From NCBI GenBank assembly GCA_902765655.1, contig CACXAK010000002.1, positions 1-21,380 of the forward strand: DNA of 21,380 nucleotides. Direction: 5' to 3'. This DNA comes from an uncultured bacterium (GTDB taxonomy: Bacteria > Cyanobacteriota > Vampirovibrionia > Gastranaerophilales > Gastranaerophilaceae). Position numbers and translations under genes: made by a program. Below are positions 1-7,575 of the stretch, one piece after another; within the stretch, counting starts at the first letter, position 1; each line of letters opens with the position of its first letter. Below the pieces are notes generated by a model, which had not been told where the DNA came from, made no database searches, and saw only the letters and a program-made list of their open reading frames with translations.

Positions 1-25
1 TTCGGCATCTGTTATTATGTATGAA

Positions 26-880
26 CTATTTCACTAATTCTTTCAAGTAATTTGGCAATGCAAACCGCGCGCAATGATAATCTTTATTATACATTTTGCA
101 TGTCGGTATAATTTCATTTGCACGTTCATCATTAAAATATTCAAGCGGTTTCACATCTTTTGAACAAAAAGCCCAAGCCCAATATCCACCCGGATAAGTA
201 GGCATATTTGATGTATAAGTAGAAACTACAGGAAATACTCTGTGAAGCTGCTCATACATCTTTTTAATTTCAGAATGATTCGTAACAGGAGACTCAGACT
301 GTGCAGCCATAATTCCGCCCTTTTTAAGAGAATTTTTAATATTAGTATAAAATTCATCAGTAAACAAACCTTCCCCGGGGCCCATAGGATCGGTTGAATC
401 AATCAGAATAATATCATATTCATCTTTTTTGTCTTTTATAAATTCAATAGCATCTTCAACCTTAATTTCAACTTTAGGATTATCAAGTTCACAGGCAACA
501 GTCGGGAAGAATTTTTTTGATGCCTCAATTACCATCCTGTCAATTTCGCACAATACAACTTTTTCAACAGTTTTATGTTTTAAAACCTCTCTGACAGTGC
601 CGCCATCCCCACCGCCGATTACAAGAACGGATTTAGGACAAGGATGCTGCATCATAGGGACATGCGCTATCATTTCGTGATAATGATATTCATCCCCTTC
701 AGTTACCATCATTAAGTCATCAAGTGTCAAAACTCTGCCAAGCATTGAATCTGATTCAAATACTTCAACTTTTTGGAATGGAGAATTATCCGAAAACAAA
801 ACCTCTTTTGCTTTTATGACCAAACCAAAACCCTGCGGGGTAATTTCATGATAATAACCGTTTTCTATTCCGTTCTTCAT
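26..880 (-). CDS. speE: Spermidine synthase (polyamine aminopropyltransferase)
   Basis: Transfers an aminopropyl group from decarboxylated S-adenosylmethionine to putrescine to give spermidine, in the cytosol. The 284-aa product has the family's nucleotide-binding loop GGGDGGTVREVLKH near residue 90, the acidic CEID that follows it, the DAIEF motif, and the catalytic DSTDP-GPGEGLF segment near residues 160-175. The length is normal for bacterial SpeE. I start at the ATG at 880, because AAAGGAAA lies just upstream of it. An ATG 18 nt further upstream (898) would put that ribosome site inside the gene. It is the last gene of the minus-strand run, 79 nt after the HIT gene. That gap holds a promoter-like sequence and a palindrome, so it may be regulated separately. 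No decarboxylase partner is in the window. The function is secure. Confidence 0.95.
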   Translation of the reverse strand: MKNGIENGYYHEITPQGFGLVIKAKEVLFSDNSPFQKVEVFESDSMLGRVLTLDDLMMVTEGDEYHYHEMIAHVPMMQHPCPKSVLVIGGGDGGTVREVLKHKTVEKVVLCEIDRMVIEASKKFFPTVACELDNPKVEIKVEDAIEFIKDKKDEYDIILIDSTDPMGPGEGLFTDEFYTNIKNSLKKGGIMAAQSESPVTNHSEIKKMYEQLHRVFPVVSTYTSNMPTYPGGYWAWAFCSKDVKPLEYFNDERANEIIPTCKMYNKDYHCARFALPNYLKELVK

Positions 881-903
881 TATAATATTTCCTTTCAATA
901 ATA

Positions 904-930
904 TAGCTATGTAAATTTAACACATAGCCA
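904..930. promoter_or_regulatory. Inverted repeat at the predicted speE start point (operator or leader hairpin)
   Basis: TAGCTATGT (904-912) and ACATAGCCA (922-930) form a 9-bp inverted repeat with one G-T pair and a 9-nt AT spacer. It sits immediately downstream of the predicted minus-strand -10 box of speE and spans the expected transcription start. No T-run follows on the minus strand, so it does not look like a terminator for the HIT gene. It could be an operator or the first hairpin of the speE leader. Confidence 0.4.
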
Positions 931-931
931 T

Positions 932-959
932 ATTTTATCATATAAAATTTTCTACACAA
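932..959 (-). promoter_or_regulatory. Probable speE promoter
   Basis: On the minus strand TTGTGT (959-954) and TAAAAT (937-932) are separated by 16 nt, and TG stands one base before the -10 as in extended -10 promoters. It begins directly after the HIT stop codon. The predicted start is near 925. Confidence 0.45.
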
Positions 960-1274
960 TTACTTTTTGCCCAACACATGAATATGTAAATGAAATACTT
1001 CCTGTCCGGCTTCTTTGCCTGTATTTATCTGCGTGCGATATGACTTTAAGCCAATCTTTTTAGTAACATCTTTGACCGTTTGCAGTAAATCAGCCATTAA
1101 ATTTCTATCATCTAATTCATTCAATGAAGGAACATGTGTCTTAGGACAGACTAACAAATGCACGGGAGCTTTCGGATTTATATCATTAAACACAACCGTA
1201 TTTTCAGTTTCATATACAAATTCAGTTCCAAAATCACCGTTTATTATCTTACAAAAAATACAATCTTCAGCCAT
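960..1274 (-). CDS. HIT-family (HinT-like) nucleotide phosphoramidate hydrolase
   Basis: A 104-aa histidine-triad protein. The active-site signature is HLHIHVLG at residues 95-102, preceded by the usual GQEVF. The N-terminal DCIFCKI carries the two cysteines seen in many HinT proteins. HinT enzymes hydrolyse AMP-lysine and other purine nucleoside phosphoramidates in the cytosol, and the physiological substrate is often unclear. The length matches the HinT branch (about 100-115 aa) rather than larger HIT hydrolases. The start is supported by AAGGGGGT shortly upstream of the ATG. It lies 56 nt after the O-methyltransferase gene, across a dispersed-type palindromic repeat, and could be transcribed with that operon. 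Confidence 0.92.
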   Translation of the reverse strand: MAEDCIFCKIINGDFGTEFVYETENTVVFNDINPKAPVHLLVCPKTHVPSLNELDDRNLMADLLQTVKDVTKKIGLKSYRTQINTGKEAGQEVFHLHIHVLGKK

Positions 1275-1297
1275 AATTTACCCCCTTAATTTTTAAT

Positions 1298-1330
1298 AGA
1301 TTCTTCGGGCTTTGCCCTCTGAATGACGAT
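1298..1330 (-). repeat. Dispersed-type palindromic repeat (GTCATTC...GAAGAATC class)
   Basis: Read on the minus strand the segment begins CGTCATTCAGAGGGC and ends AAAGCCCGAAGAATCT. GGGC and GCCC pair across AAA, and the outer arms GTCATTC and GAAGAATC are only partly complementary. This wording recurs as an intergenic repeat in many unrelated bacterial genomes, as far as I recall. Only one copy is in the window. It fills most of the gap between the O-methyltransferase and HIT genes. Confidence 0.5.
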
Positions 1331-1906
1331 TTATTTTATTTTTTTTCCTAATGACAACCCTGCAGGCAAAGGCAATATAACATTTTCATAATCAGGATTA
1401 TTATCAATATCATTTAAAAATGTCTGAACCTTTTGCGCATGTGAAATCACATTATCACAAGCAATATAACCACCGGTTTTCAAGTGCGGATGAATTAAAT
1501 GAAAGAAATCAATATATTGTTTTTTACAGGCATCCACAAATGCAAAATCAATTTTATAATCTTCAGGCAAATATTCCAATATTGTTGAAGCATCACCTTG
1601 CTTAATATCAATAATATCTGCAACCCCGCACTTTTCAAAATTATCTTTTGCCAAAACTATTCTTTTTTCATAAAATTCAATAGTCAACAACCTGCCGCCT
1701 GTTTTTTTTAATGCCTTGCCCAGCCAAATCCCTGAATATCCGTTTGATGTTCCGATTTCAACGACACTTTTAATATTAGCATCAATAATGAAATTGTACA
1801 TAAATTCGGCAGTCACACGAGATATATTCCAAAAATCGTGCTGAGTCTTCTCAAGTTCTTTTAAAATATTTTGAGTTGTAATATCAAATGTTTCAATTAT
1901 ATTCAT
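1331..1906 (-). CDS. Class I SAM-dependent O-methyltransferase (Methyltransf_3/24 type)
   Basis: A 191-aa Rossmann methyltransferase of the cation-dependent catechol/caffeoyl-CoA O-methyltransferase group. Motif I is VVEIGTSNGYSG (residues 48-59), the ribose-binding acid is E77, and D105 follows in QGDA. FVDACKKQY (123-131) and the DN pair at 151-152 match the metal-ligand positions of that group. The substrate cannot be read from the sequence: small phenolics and tRNA hydroxyuridine (TrmR-like) are both possible. Its ATG shares one base with the stop codon of the beta-propeller gene (TAATG), so translation is probably coupled to it. It is the fourth gene after grpE and dnaJ, and no functional link to protein folding is obvious. 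Confidence 0.85.
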   Translation of the reverse strand: MNIIETFDITTQNILKELEKTQHDFWNISRVTAEFMYNFIIDANIKSVVEIGTSNGYSGIWLGKALKKTGGRLLTIEFYEKRIVLAKDNFEKCGVADIIDIKQGDASTILEYLPEDYKIDFAFVDACKKQYIDFFHLIHPHLKTGGYIACDNVISHAQKVQTFLNDIDNNPDYENVILPLPAGLSLGKKIK

Positions 1907-3321
1907 TATTTTATTGTTTTCACTTTATCTGTAACAACAATTGAGCGAACAGGAACTTCCAGCGGGCTTGTTTTTACAATATCCTTTGACTCCGTATCTA
2001 TAACAGAATACATACCGGCTTTTGCGTTAGTTACGATTATTAACTTGGTTGCCTCAATAGGAGTAATATTTGTCGCAAATGAATCGGTATCAAGATACAA
2101 TTTATCAGTAATCAAATCTTCTTTTGTATCCATAATTTCAACTATGTTTTCATTTGCAGAAAGAATATACAAATCATCTCCGTGAACATATAATCTTACA
2201 GGTTTTTCGCAGGTATAAATTTCTTTAACCAACTCAGCAGTTTCATAATCCACAATAGCCATTCTGTCTTTTGTGCGGCTGATTATATAAACCTTGCCAT
2301 TTACAAATGCAATATCAGATATATTTGGAATATTACCTAAATTATTTAACTTATATTTATTATCAAGTTCTATAGACCAAATATCATTTTTGTTTCTGTC
2401 TACATAAAAAATCTTATTCCCGTTATCTGCAAGAATCAGTTTGTCACATTTCCCGTTTATTTTCAATAAACGCTTTTTAGTCATTGTAACCAAATCAAAA
2501 ACATATATTTCTGAATTTGAGCCGGCAGAAATGTATGCAATATTTTTGTCTTTATCAATAATTATTTGTTCAGGAATATCCTCAAAAGTTACTTCTTTGA
2601 TTATTTTTTCATCCATAAGAGAAATTATATTCATTACATGAGAATCAAAATAAGTTGCAAGCAAAAATTTCCCATCGTAGCATTTAATATCATTTATAAC
2701 TGCATCCTGCTCAAGAGCATAAGCCGCAACTTTTGAATTCGGCGATACAACCTGTATATTACGGGTAATTCCTGGGGCTATATAAAATGTTTTATTTTCT
2801 AACTCAGGTACAGGGGTTGTACGCTTAGCCGCAGAATATTTTAAATTTTCAATTCTTAAGCCGGTATCTTCAGCCAATGATATATCCAAATCCCCGACAA
2901 TACCCTTCATAGACGCCGGTAAAACGAATCCTTTTGGCAATAACAACTCCTGAGATAACAAACCGGACTGAATTTCATCAGGAAGATTTACAATATTTAA
3001 AACTGTTTTCTTGCCATTCACATTTATAACTTTTAGCAATGTATATCTGTTATTCAGAATCACCATATCAGGTTTTTGCTTTAGAGTCTGTCCAGCAGGA
3101 TATGTGCTTTTTAATTCGACCTGTTCAACTTTGGCATCTTTTGACGGAAAAATCAGCAAATACATAGTATTGTCAGGCAAAATTATTGCCCCGTCAAAAC
3201 GAAAATCAGTCTGTGGGAAATCCTTATTTACAAAGTCTTTAATTTCTTGCGGAACTTCAGCACAATTAGCACTTAAAGCAAGAAACAAAAACATTATCAG
3301 AAATAAGAATATTTTTTTCAT
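1906..3321 (-). CDS. Secreted beta-propeller (YVTN/WD-like) protein of unknown function
   Basis: The 471-aa product starts with a signal peptide: MKK, a hydrophobic stretch to about residue 17, then SANCAE, with cleavage likely near residue 21. The middle is a mixed beta region. From about residue 185 to 460 there are repeated units of roughly 40-45 residues, of the type 'D...IAYISAGSNSEIYVFDLVT' and 'GDDLYILSANENIVEIMD'. These are typical of seven-bladed YVTN-like propellers. It is expected to work in the periplasm or outside the cell, perhaps as a binding scaffold, and no catalytic residues are recognisable. It starts 1 nt after the dnaJ stop and overlaps the methyltransferase start by 1 nt, so the three genes are almost certainly one transcript. 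The fold call is good and the function is unknown. Confidence 0.75.
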   Translation of the reverse strand: MKKIFLFLIMFLFLALSANCAEVPQEIKDFVNKDFPQTDFRFDGAIILPDNTMYLLIFPSKDAKVEQVELKSTYPAGQTLKQKPDMVILNNRYTLLKVINVNGKKTVLNIVNLPDEIQSGLLSQELLLPKGFVLPASMKGIVGDLDISLAEDTGLRIENLKYSAAKRTTPVPELENKTFYIAPGITRNIQVVSPNSKVAAYALEQDAVINDIKCYDGKFLLATYFDSHVMNIISLMDEKIIKEVTFEDIPEQIIIDKDKNIAYISAGSNSEIYVFDLVTMTKKRLLKINGKCDKLILADNGNKIFYVDRNKNDIWSIELDNKYKLNNLGNIPNISDIAFVNGKVYIISRTKDRMAIVDYETAELVKEIYTCEKPVRLYVHGDDLYILSANENIVEIMDTKEDLITDKLYLDTDSFATNITPIEATKLIIVTNAKAGMYSVIDTESKDIVKTSPLEVPVRSIVVTDKVKTIK

Positions 3322-3322
3322 A

Positions 3323-4450
3323 TTACTTGAATACTCCTTTTACCTTTGACATTATAGACTTTTCCCCTTGAGCTTCCTTGCCTGTCTGCAATTCATAAAG
3401 CTGTTTATATAAATGTTTCTCAACATCATTTAGATTAGTCGGTATCTTTATCTTTAATATTACTATATGATCACCTTTTTGGCTAGGTCTTGAGATTACA
3501 GGAATTCCTGCGCCCTTTATTTTTACTATATCACCAAATTGAGTTCCGGCAGGTATACTTATTTCATGTTCACCGTACAAAGTTTTAATTTTTACTTTAT
3601 CTCCAATAACTGCCTGAGCAGGAGAGATTTCAAGTTCGGTTATAACATTTATACCGTCACGTTTATAGTATTTTGAAGGTTCAACATGAATTACAACAAA
3701 TAAATCCCCGTTAGGACCACCGTTCATCCCGCAATCGCCCTCACCTGAAACCCTCATTTTAGACATGTTATCGACACCTGCAGGAATTTTGACCTGAACA
3801 GTACGTTCTTTATTTACCATACCCTGACCGGAACAAGTCTGACATGGTTTATCAATTACCTGACCTGATCCGTGGCATTTAGGGCAAACAGAAATTTGAG
3901 AAAAACTGCCTAACGGAGTTCTTGCGACAGTCTGAACCTGACCTGCACCATTACACTGAGGACAAGTTTTGGGCTGTGAACCCTTTTGAGCACCTGTACC
4001 GCCGCAATCAGGACAAACTTCAAGATGTTCAAATTTAATCTCTTTATCAATTCCGAATGCAGCGTCTTCAAATTTTATTTTTATATCATATCTTAAATCA
4101 TCTCCGCGTCTTGGGGCATTAGGGTCCTGCTGACCAAAACCAAAGCCGCCAAAACCACCGAAGAAAGTTTCAAATATATCATTAAGATTCCCGAACCCAC
4201 CAGCAAACGGGCCTCCCGTATCAAAACCGGCATTTTTTAAACCGTCTTCTCCGTAACGATCATAAGTCGCACGTTTATTATCATCAGATAATGTTTCGTA
4301 TGCTTTCCCTAATTCTTTAAACTTTTCTTCTGCATCAGGGGCTTTGTTCACATCGGGGTGTAATTCTCTTGCACGTTTTCTGAACGCTGATTTTATTTCG
4401 TCTTTTGAAGCATCTTTTGATACCCCAAGAATTTCATAGTAATCTGCCAT
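3323..4450 (-). CDS. dnaJ: Chaperone protein DnaJ (Hsp40, type I)
   Basis: Co-chaperone that delivers unfolded proteins to DnaK and stimulates its ATPase. All type I parts are present in 375 aa. The J domain has HPD at 31-33 and a Gly/Phe-rich linker follows at about 75-107. Four CxxCxGxG zinc repeats lie at 146, 163, 189 and 203. The C-terminal substrate-binding domains follow. The length is standard. It lies 53 nt downstream of grpE. No strong ribosome site precedes the ATG: the upstream sequence is AT-rich and contains a 12-bp direct repeat, so a second start of transcription or coupling to grpE is possible. dnaK is not in the window, although it normally sits between these two genes. Confidence 0.97.
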   Translation of the reverse strand: MADYYEILGVSKDASKDEIKSAFRKRARELHPDVNKAPDAEEKFKELGKAYETLSDDNKRATYDRYGEDGLKNAGFDTGGPFAGGFGNLNDIFETFFGGFGGFGFGQQDPNAPRRGDDLRYDIKIKFEDAAFGIDKEIKFEHLEVCPDCGGTGAQKGSQPKTCPQCNGAGQVQTVARTPLGSFSQISVCPKCHGSGQVIDKPCQTCSGQGMVNKERTVQVKIPAGVDNMSKMRVSGEGDCGMNGGPNGDLFVVIHVEPSKYYKRDGINVITELEISPAQAVIGDKVKIKTLYGEHEISIPAGTQFGDIVKIKGAGIPVISRPSQKGDHIVILKIKIPTNLNDVEKHLYKQLYELQTGKEAQGEKSIMSKVKGVFK

Positions 4451-4499
4451 AATATTTATACTTTAATATCCCTACTAATCTTATACCAATATTTATACT
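4451..4499. repeat. 12-bp direct repeat in the grpE-dnaJ gap
   Basis: AATATTTATACT occurs at 4451-4462 and again at 4488-4499. On the minus strand each copy reads AGTATAAATATT, which resembles a -10 region. The copy next to dnaJ touches its start codon. It may be a duplicated AT-rich regulatory element or chance in AT-rich DNA. Confidence 0.35.
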
Positions 4500-4503
4500 A
4501 CAA

Positions 4504-5067
4504 TTATTCGGCTGTGGCAACATTTACCATCGTCGGTCTTAATACTTTGTCGCCATATTTATAACCTTTTCGTAACTCTGCAATAACTGTATGTTCTTTG
4601 TGTTCACTTGTCGGAGTCTGCATTACCGCCTCATGAAAATTAGGATCAAATTCTTCCCCAACGGCCTTAATTTCTTCTAATCCAAGCTTTGATAATGTTT
4701 CATAAACTTGTTTTTGAATTAAATCGAAACTTTCTTTAACCTTTGCGCAATCATCAACATTTTCTAATGATTTTTGACCTCTTTCAAAATTATCCAAAAC
4801 CTCAATTAACTTTGCCAGAGCATTTTCAGTCCCAAACCTGATAAGGTTTTCTCTTTCCTGCTCCTGACGTTTTCTGTAATTATCGAAATCAGCAGCAAGC
4901 CGAACATATTGATTATTTAACTGATCATATTTTATCTGTAAATCATTTTGTTCAGGATTTTCAGATAATTCTTCCTGTTCGTCACCGGTTTCTTCTATAG
5001 TTTCGTTAATATTAATTTCTTTATCCGTTTCTTCGTTCTTGAAAGGATTTGAACTGTTTTCATCCAT
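4504..5067 (-). CDS. grpE: Nucleotide exchange factor GrpE
   Basis: Releases ADP from DnaK and acts as its thermosensor. The 187-aa product has an acidic, disordered N-terminus (about 1-40) and a long coiled-coil helix containing the family signature ADFDNYRKRQEQE near residue 60. The conserved DNFERG follows. The C-terminal beta domain is recognisable from GEEFDPNFHEAVMQ and the closing LRPTMVNVA. AGGGAG stands about 10 nt upstream of the ATG. It begins a transcription unit with dnaJ, the propeller gene and the methyltransferase, and the 89-nt gap before it carries a probable promoter. No CIRCE (HrcA) operator is visible there. Confidence 0.96.
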   Translation of the reverse strand: MDENSSNPFKNEETDKEININETIEETGDEQEELSENPEQNDLQIKYDQLNNQYVRLAADFDNYRKRQEQERENLIRFGTENALAKLIEVLDNFERGQKSLENVDDCAKVKESFDLIQKQVYETLSKLGLEEIKAVGEEFDPNFHEAVMQTPTSEHKEHTVIAELRKGYKYGDKVLRPTMVNVATAE

Positions 5068-5099
5068 GATAAAATCTCCCTTATAACTGATATAAAAAT

Positions 5100-5127
5100 A
5101 TTATATCTCTCAATTCTGTGATTTATA
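5100..5127 (-). promoter_or_regulatory. Possible promoter of grpE-dnaJ operon
   Basis: On the minus strand a perfect TATAAT (5105-5100) lies about 33 nt upstream of the grpE ATG. The best -35 candidate, TTATAA (5127-5122), is poor. Neither an inverted repeat of the CIRCE type nor a heat-shock sigma-32 motif is seen. Confidence 0.4.
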
Positions 5128-5156
5128 ATAAAGTTTATTATTTTTTAATAATTTGA

Positions 5157-6395
5157 TTACAGTTTAAACATCGCATCAAAAATTCCCTCGGAATAAGTCG
5201 GATGCGGGAAACAAACCTCTTTTAATTTATCAATAGTAATATCGTTTTGAATAGCGATTGATAACTGCTGAATCAAAGAAGATGCTTCGGCGCAAACAAT
5301 ATGCGCCCCGACAATTTTATTATCCTGAGCAAGAATTTTTATAAAACCATCAGTTTGACCGTCACAATGTGCTTTCCCTAAAGAAGACACAAGTACCATA
5401 GATTTTTTGTAGCTGCCCTCATCCAAATCCTGTTCACGCTTGCCGACCCACGCAATTTCAGGGGCGCCGTAAACAACACTGGGAGTGAGAGATTTTTCAA
5501 ATTTAATTCCTTCGATATTTTCAATTGCCTGCTTTACGGCATAGTGCGCTAGCTGAATTTCGCCTGAAACATCACCTATATACTCAATTTCGACTGTTTT
5601 ATCAACATTATTCGGGGTTCTGCCAACAGCCACTAAAACAATTTCCGGCTCAATAATTTCACCATTTGAAAGTGTTATTTTTTTATCTTTTAGTTCTGAT
5701 ACACAGGTTTTTGTATAAAATTTAATCTTATTAGTTTTAAATATTCGTTCTAATCGCTTTGAGACCTCCACATCCGCAAGCGGGAGCAACCTTTCTGCCA
5801 ACTCAACAACCGTTGTTTCAACTCCAAAATTATTAAAAATCCTTGCCCATTCAACCCCAATTGCACCTGAACCCACTATTAAAATACTCTTGGGCAATTT
5901 TTCAAGATTTAAAATATCATCTGATGACAATAAAAATTCATGATCAAATTCAAGGCCTTTGACAATTTTGGGACTTGAACCTGTTGCACATATTATTTTT
6001 GAGCAATTAAAAATTTCATTATTACATTCAATAATATTTTTATTTTTAATTTGCGCTTCACCATTTATCAAAGACACTTTTACATTTTTCAATGAAAGTT
6101 CAATGCCTTTGCGCAATAATTCCAAAGTTTTATTTTTACGTTCAATTACTTTTGAATAGTCCAGAGTAACATTTTCAGTACATACACCGAAATTTTCACC
6201 GTTTAGCGTTTGTTTATAAACCTCTGACGAATGAAGAATTGATTTTGTGGGGATACAACCACGATTAAGACAGACTCCACCAATTTTATCCTTTTCAAAA
6301 AGCACAACCGACATTCCCTGAGCAGATGCATGCAAAGCTGCAGTGTAACCGGCAGGCCCACCTCCGACTATACCAATGTCATAATTATTCTCCAT
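5157..6395 (-). CDS. Dihydrolipoamide dehydrogenase-like flavoprotein, internally shortened
   Basis: FAD/NAD(P) disulfide oxidoreductase of the dihydrolipoamide dehydrogenase type (E3 of 2-oxoacid dehydrogenase or glycine cleavage complexes). Visible features are the FAD loop GGGPAG (11-16), the redox CLNRGC (C42, C47), the NAD loop VGSGAIGVEWA near residue 175, and the catalytic HPTYSEG (H398, E403). The product is 412 aa, whereas about 450-475 is usual. The loss lies between VGRTPNN and the second FAD motif IGDVSG: roughly 25-35 residues that normally include the 'TSvpgIYA' lead-in are missing, in frame. It may be a natural variant, a weak or inactive enzyme, or a sequence deletion. I start at ATG 6395, because GGGGGT lies immediately before it; a TTG upstream (6410) would include that site. 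It lies 20 nt after alr. No E1, E2 or lipoyl genes are nearby. Confidence 0.85.
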   Translation of the reverse strand: MENNYDIGIVGGGPAGYTAALHASAQGMSVVLFEKDKIGGVCLNRGCIPTKSILHSSEVYKQTLNGENFGVCTENVTLDYSKVIERKNKTLELLRKGIELSLKNVKVSLINGEAQIKNKNIIECNNEIFNCSKIICATGSSPKIVKGLEFDHEFLLSSDDILNLEKLPKSILIVGSGAIGVEWARIFNNFGVETTVVELAERLLPLADVEVSKRLERIFKTNKIKFYTKTCVSELKDKKITLSNGEIIEPEIVLVAVGRTPNNVDKTVEIEYIGDVSGEIQLAHYAVKQAIENIEGIKFEKSLTPSVVYGAPEIAWVGKREQDLDEGSYKKSMVLVSSLGKAHCDGQTDGFIKILAQDNKIVGAHIVCAEASSLIQQLSIAIQNDITIDKLKEVCFPHPTYSEGIFDAMFKL

Positions 6396-6415
6396 TTTAC
6401 CCCCTTGCAAACATA

Positions 6416-7540
6416 TTAACGAGTATAAACTCTTGGAAGCCGGACTTTAAGACGGCAAGTCAACTCATAATTTATTGTGCCTAATATTTTTGCCCATTCA
6501 TCAATTGATTTATTTTCATCAAGTAATGTTATAATATCACCACATTTACAATCAACGCCGGTAACATCAAACATAATCTGATCCATCGTAATATTCCCGA
6601 CTTGAGGGACCTCAACACCATTGAGCGTACCTGTTATTTTATTTGACAATTTCCTTGGCAGCCCATCCGCATAACCGATCGGCACAGTTGCGATTGTCCT
6701 TTCTCCCTTTGCGATATATGTATGGCAATAACTGATTCCTTCACCATTTTTTGCTTTATGAATATTTACTATTCTGCCTTTCAAAGCAATCAATTGCTTT
6801 AAATCCGGCATTCTGAATTCAACACCCTCCGGGAAGTCAGGGTATAATCCGTATAAAGATATTCCAATTCTGCACATGTTGGAATTCGGCTTTTTATAAC
6901 AAATTGTTCCTGCGGTATTCAAAATGTGCAACAGTAAACCTTCTGTATTTATATTATCAATCACGCTGTCCCATTTTTTAAATTGTTCCTGCGTTTTATC
7001 AAGCTCTTCTGCAGCAGCCAAATGAGTAAATACACCTTTGAAATCGAGGTAATCGGCATTTTGAACTTCTTTTATGAAATCAATTGCCTCATCAGCACGA
7101 ACGCCTATTCTGTTCATTCCGGTATCAAGTTTGACATGAATCTTTGGTTTTATTCCTGTTCTTTCATAAATTTCTTTACAAGCTCTAAGATGCTCATCCG
7201 TAAACACAGATATGCTGATATTATTCTGAACGGCAGTTTCTAAAGCCCAGACAGGTACAGCCCCAAGAACAAGAATCTCGCACTTAATCTTTGCCTGTCT
7301 TAAATCTACCCCTTCATCAATAGATGCGACCCCGAGCATATCAACACCGCTTGCCAAAATAGTCGGAGCAAGCATTATTGACCCATGACCGTATGCATCT
7401 GCCTTTACGACACCCAAAAGTTTCATATCAGGAGAAACATTTTTTCGGATTTCTTTGATGTTATGTTCTAAGTTGCCTATGTTGATTTCAACCCAGGCAT
7501 CTCTGTGAATATTTATATTTGTCTGTCTTGTACTACTCAT
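6416..7540 (-). CDS. alr: Alanine racemase
   Basis: PLP-dependent racemase that makes D-alanine for peptidoglycan. The 374-aa product has the cofactor lysine in VVKADAYGHGS (K46), the phosphate-binding region with CRIGISLYG, and the second-base tyrosine in ISYCHTY. IATVPIGYADG and the substrate/carbamate region IGNITMDQIMFDV follow, and the C-terminus keeps the usual LPRVYT. The length is normal. The start is uncertain. The ATG at 7540 has no Shine-Dalgarno sequence, but a perfect TATAAT ends 7 nt upstream of it, as expected for a leaderless message. An in-frame TTG at 7558 would add six residues. It follows the TPR-glycosyltransferase gene by about 30 nt and precedes the dehydrogenase gene by 20 nt. 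Confidence 0.95.
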   Translation of the reverse strand: MSSTRQTNINIHRDAWVEINIGNLEHNIKEIRKNVSPDMKLLGVVKADAYGHGSIMLAPTILASGVDMLGVASIDEGVDLRQAKIKCEILVLGAVPVWALETAVQNNISISVFTDEHLRACKEIYERTGIKPKIHVKLDTGMNRIGVRADEAIDFIKEVQNADYLDFKGVFTHLAAAEELDKTQEQFKKWDSVIDNINTEGLLLHILNTAGTICYKKPNSNMCRIGISLYGLYPDFPEGVEFRMPDLKQLIALKGRIVNIHKAKNGEGISYCHTYIAKGERTIATVPIGYADGLPRKLSNKITGTLNGVEVPQVGNITMDQIMFDVTGVDCKCGDIITLLDENKSIDEWAKILGTINYELTCRLKVRLPRVYTR

Positions 7541-7546
7541 AGTATA

Positions 7547-7575
7547 ATTATAAGACAAAATAATAAAATTTATAA
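7547..7575 (-). promoter_or_regulatory. Possible alr promoter giving a leaderless mRNA
   Basis: On the minus strand TATAAT (7552-7547) follows TTATAA (7575-7570) with a 17-nt spacer. Transcription would start at or within a base or two of the alr ATG. The -35 box overlaps the stop codon of the upstream gene. The -10 is perfect and the -35 weak. Confidence 0.35.

Noticed and set aside
3250..3321. Lipoprotein signal on the beta-propeller protein (cysteine at residue 20)
   Set aside because: The residues before the cysteine (S-A-N) do not fit a lipobox, so an ordinary signal peptide cleaved near residue 21 is more likely.
5068..5156. CIRCE/HrcA operator or sigma-32 heat-shock promoter before grpE
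   Set aside because: No TTAGCACTC-N9-GAGTGCTAA or sigma-32 elements are visible; only a TATAAT box is found.
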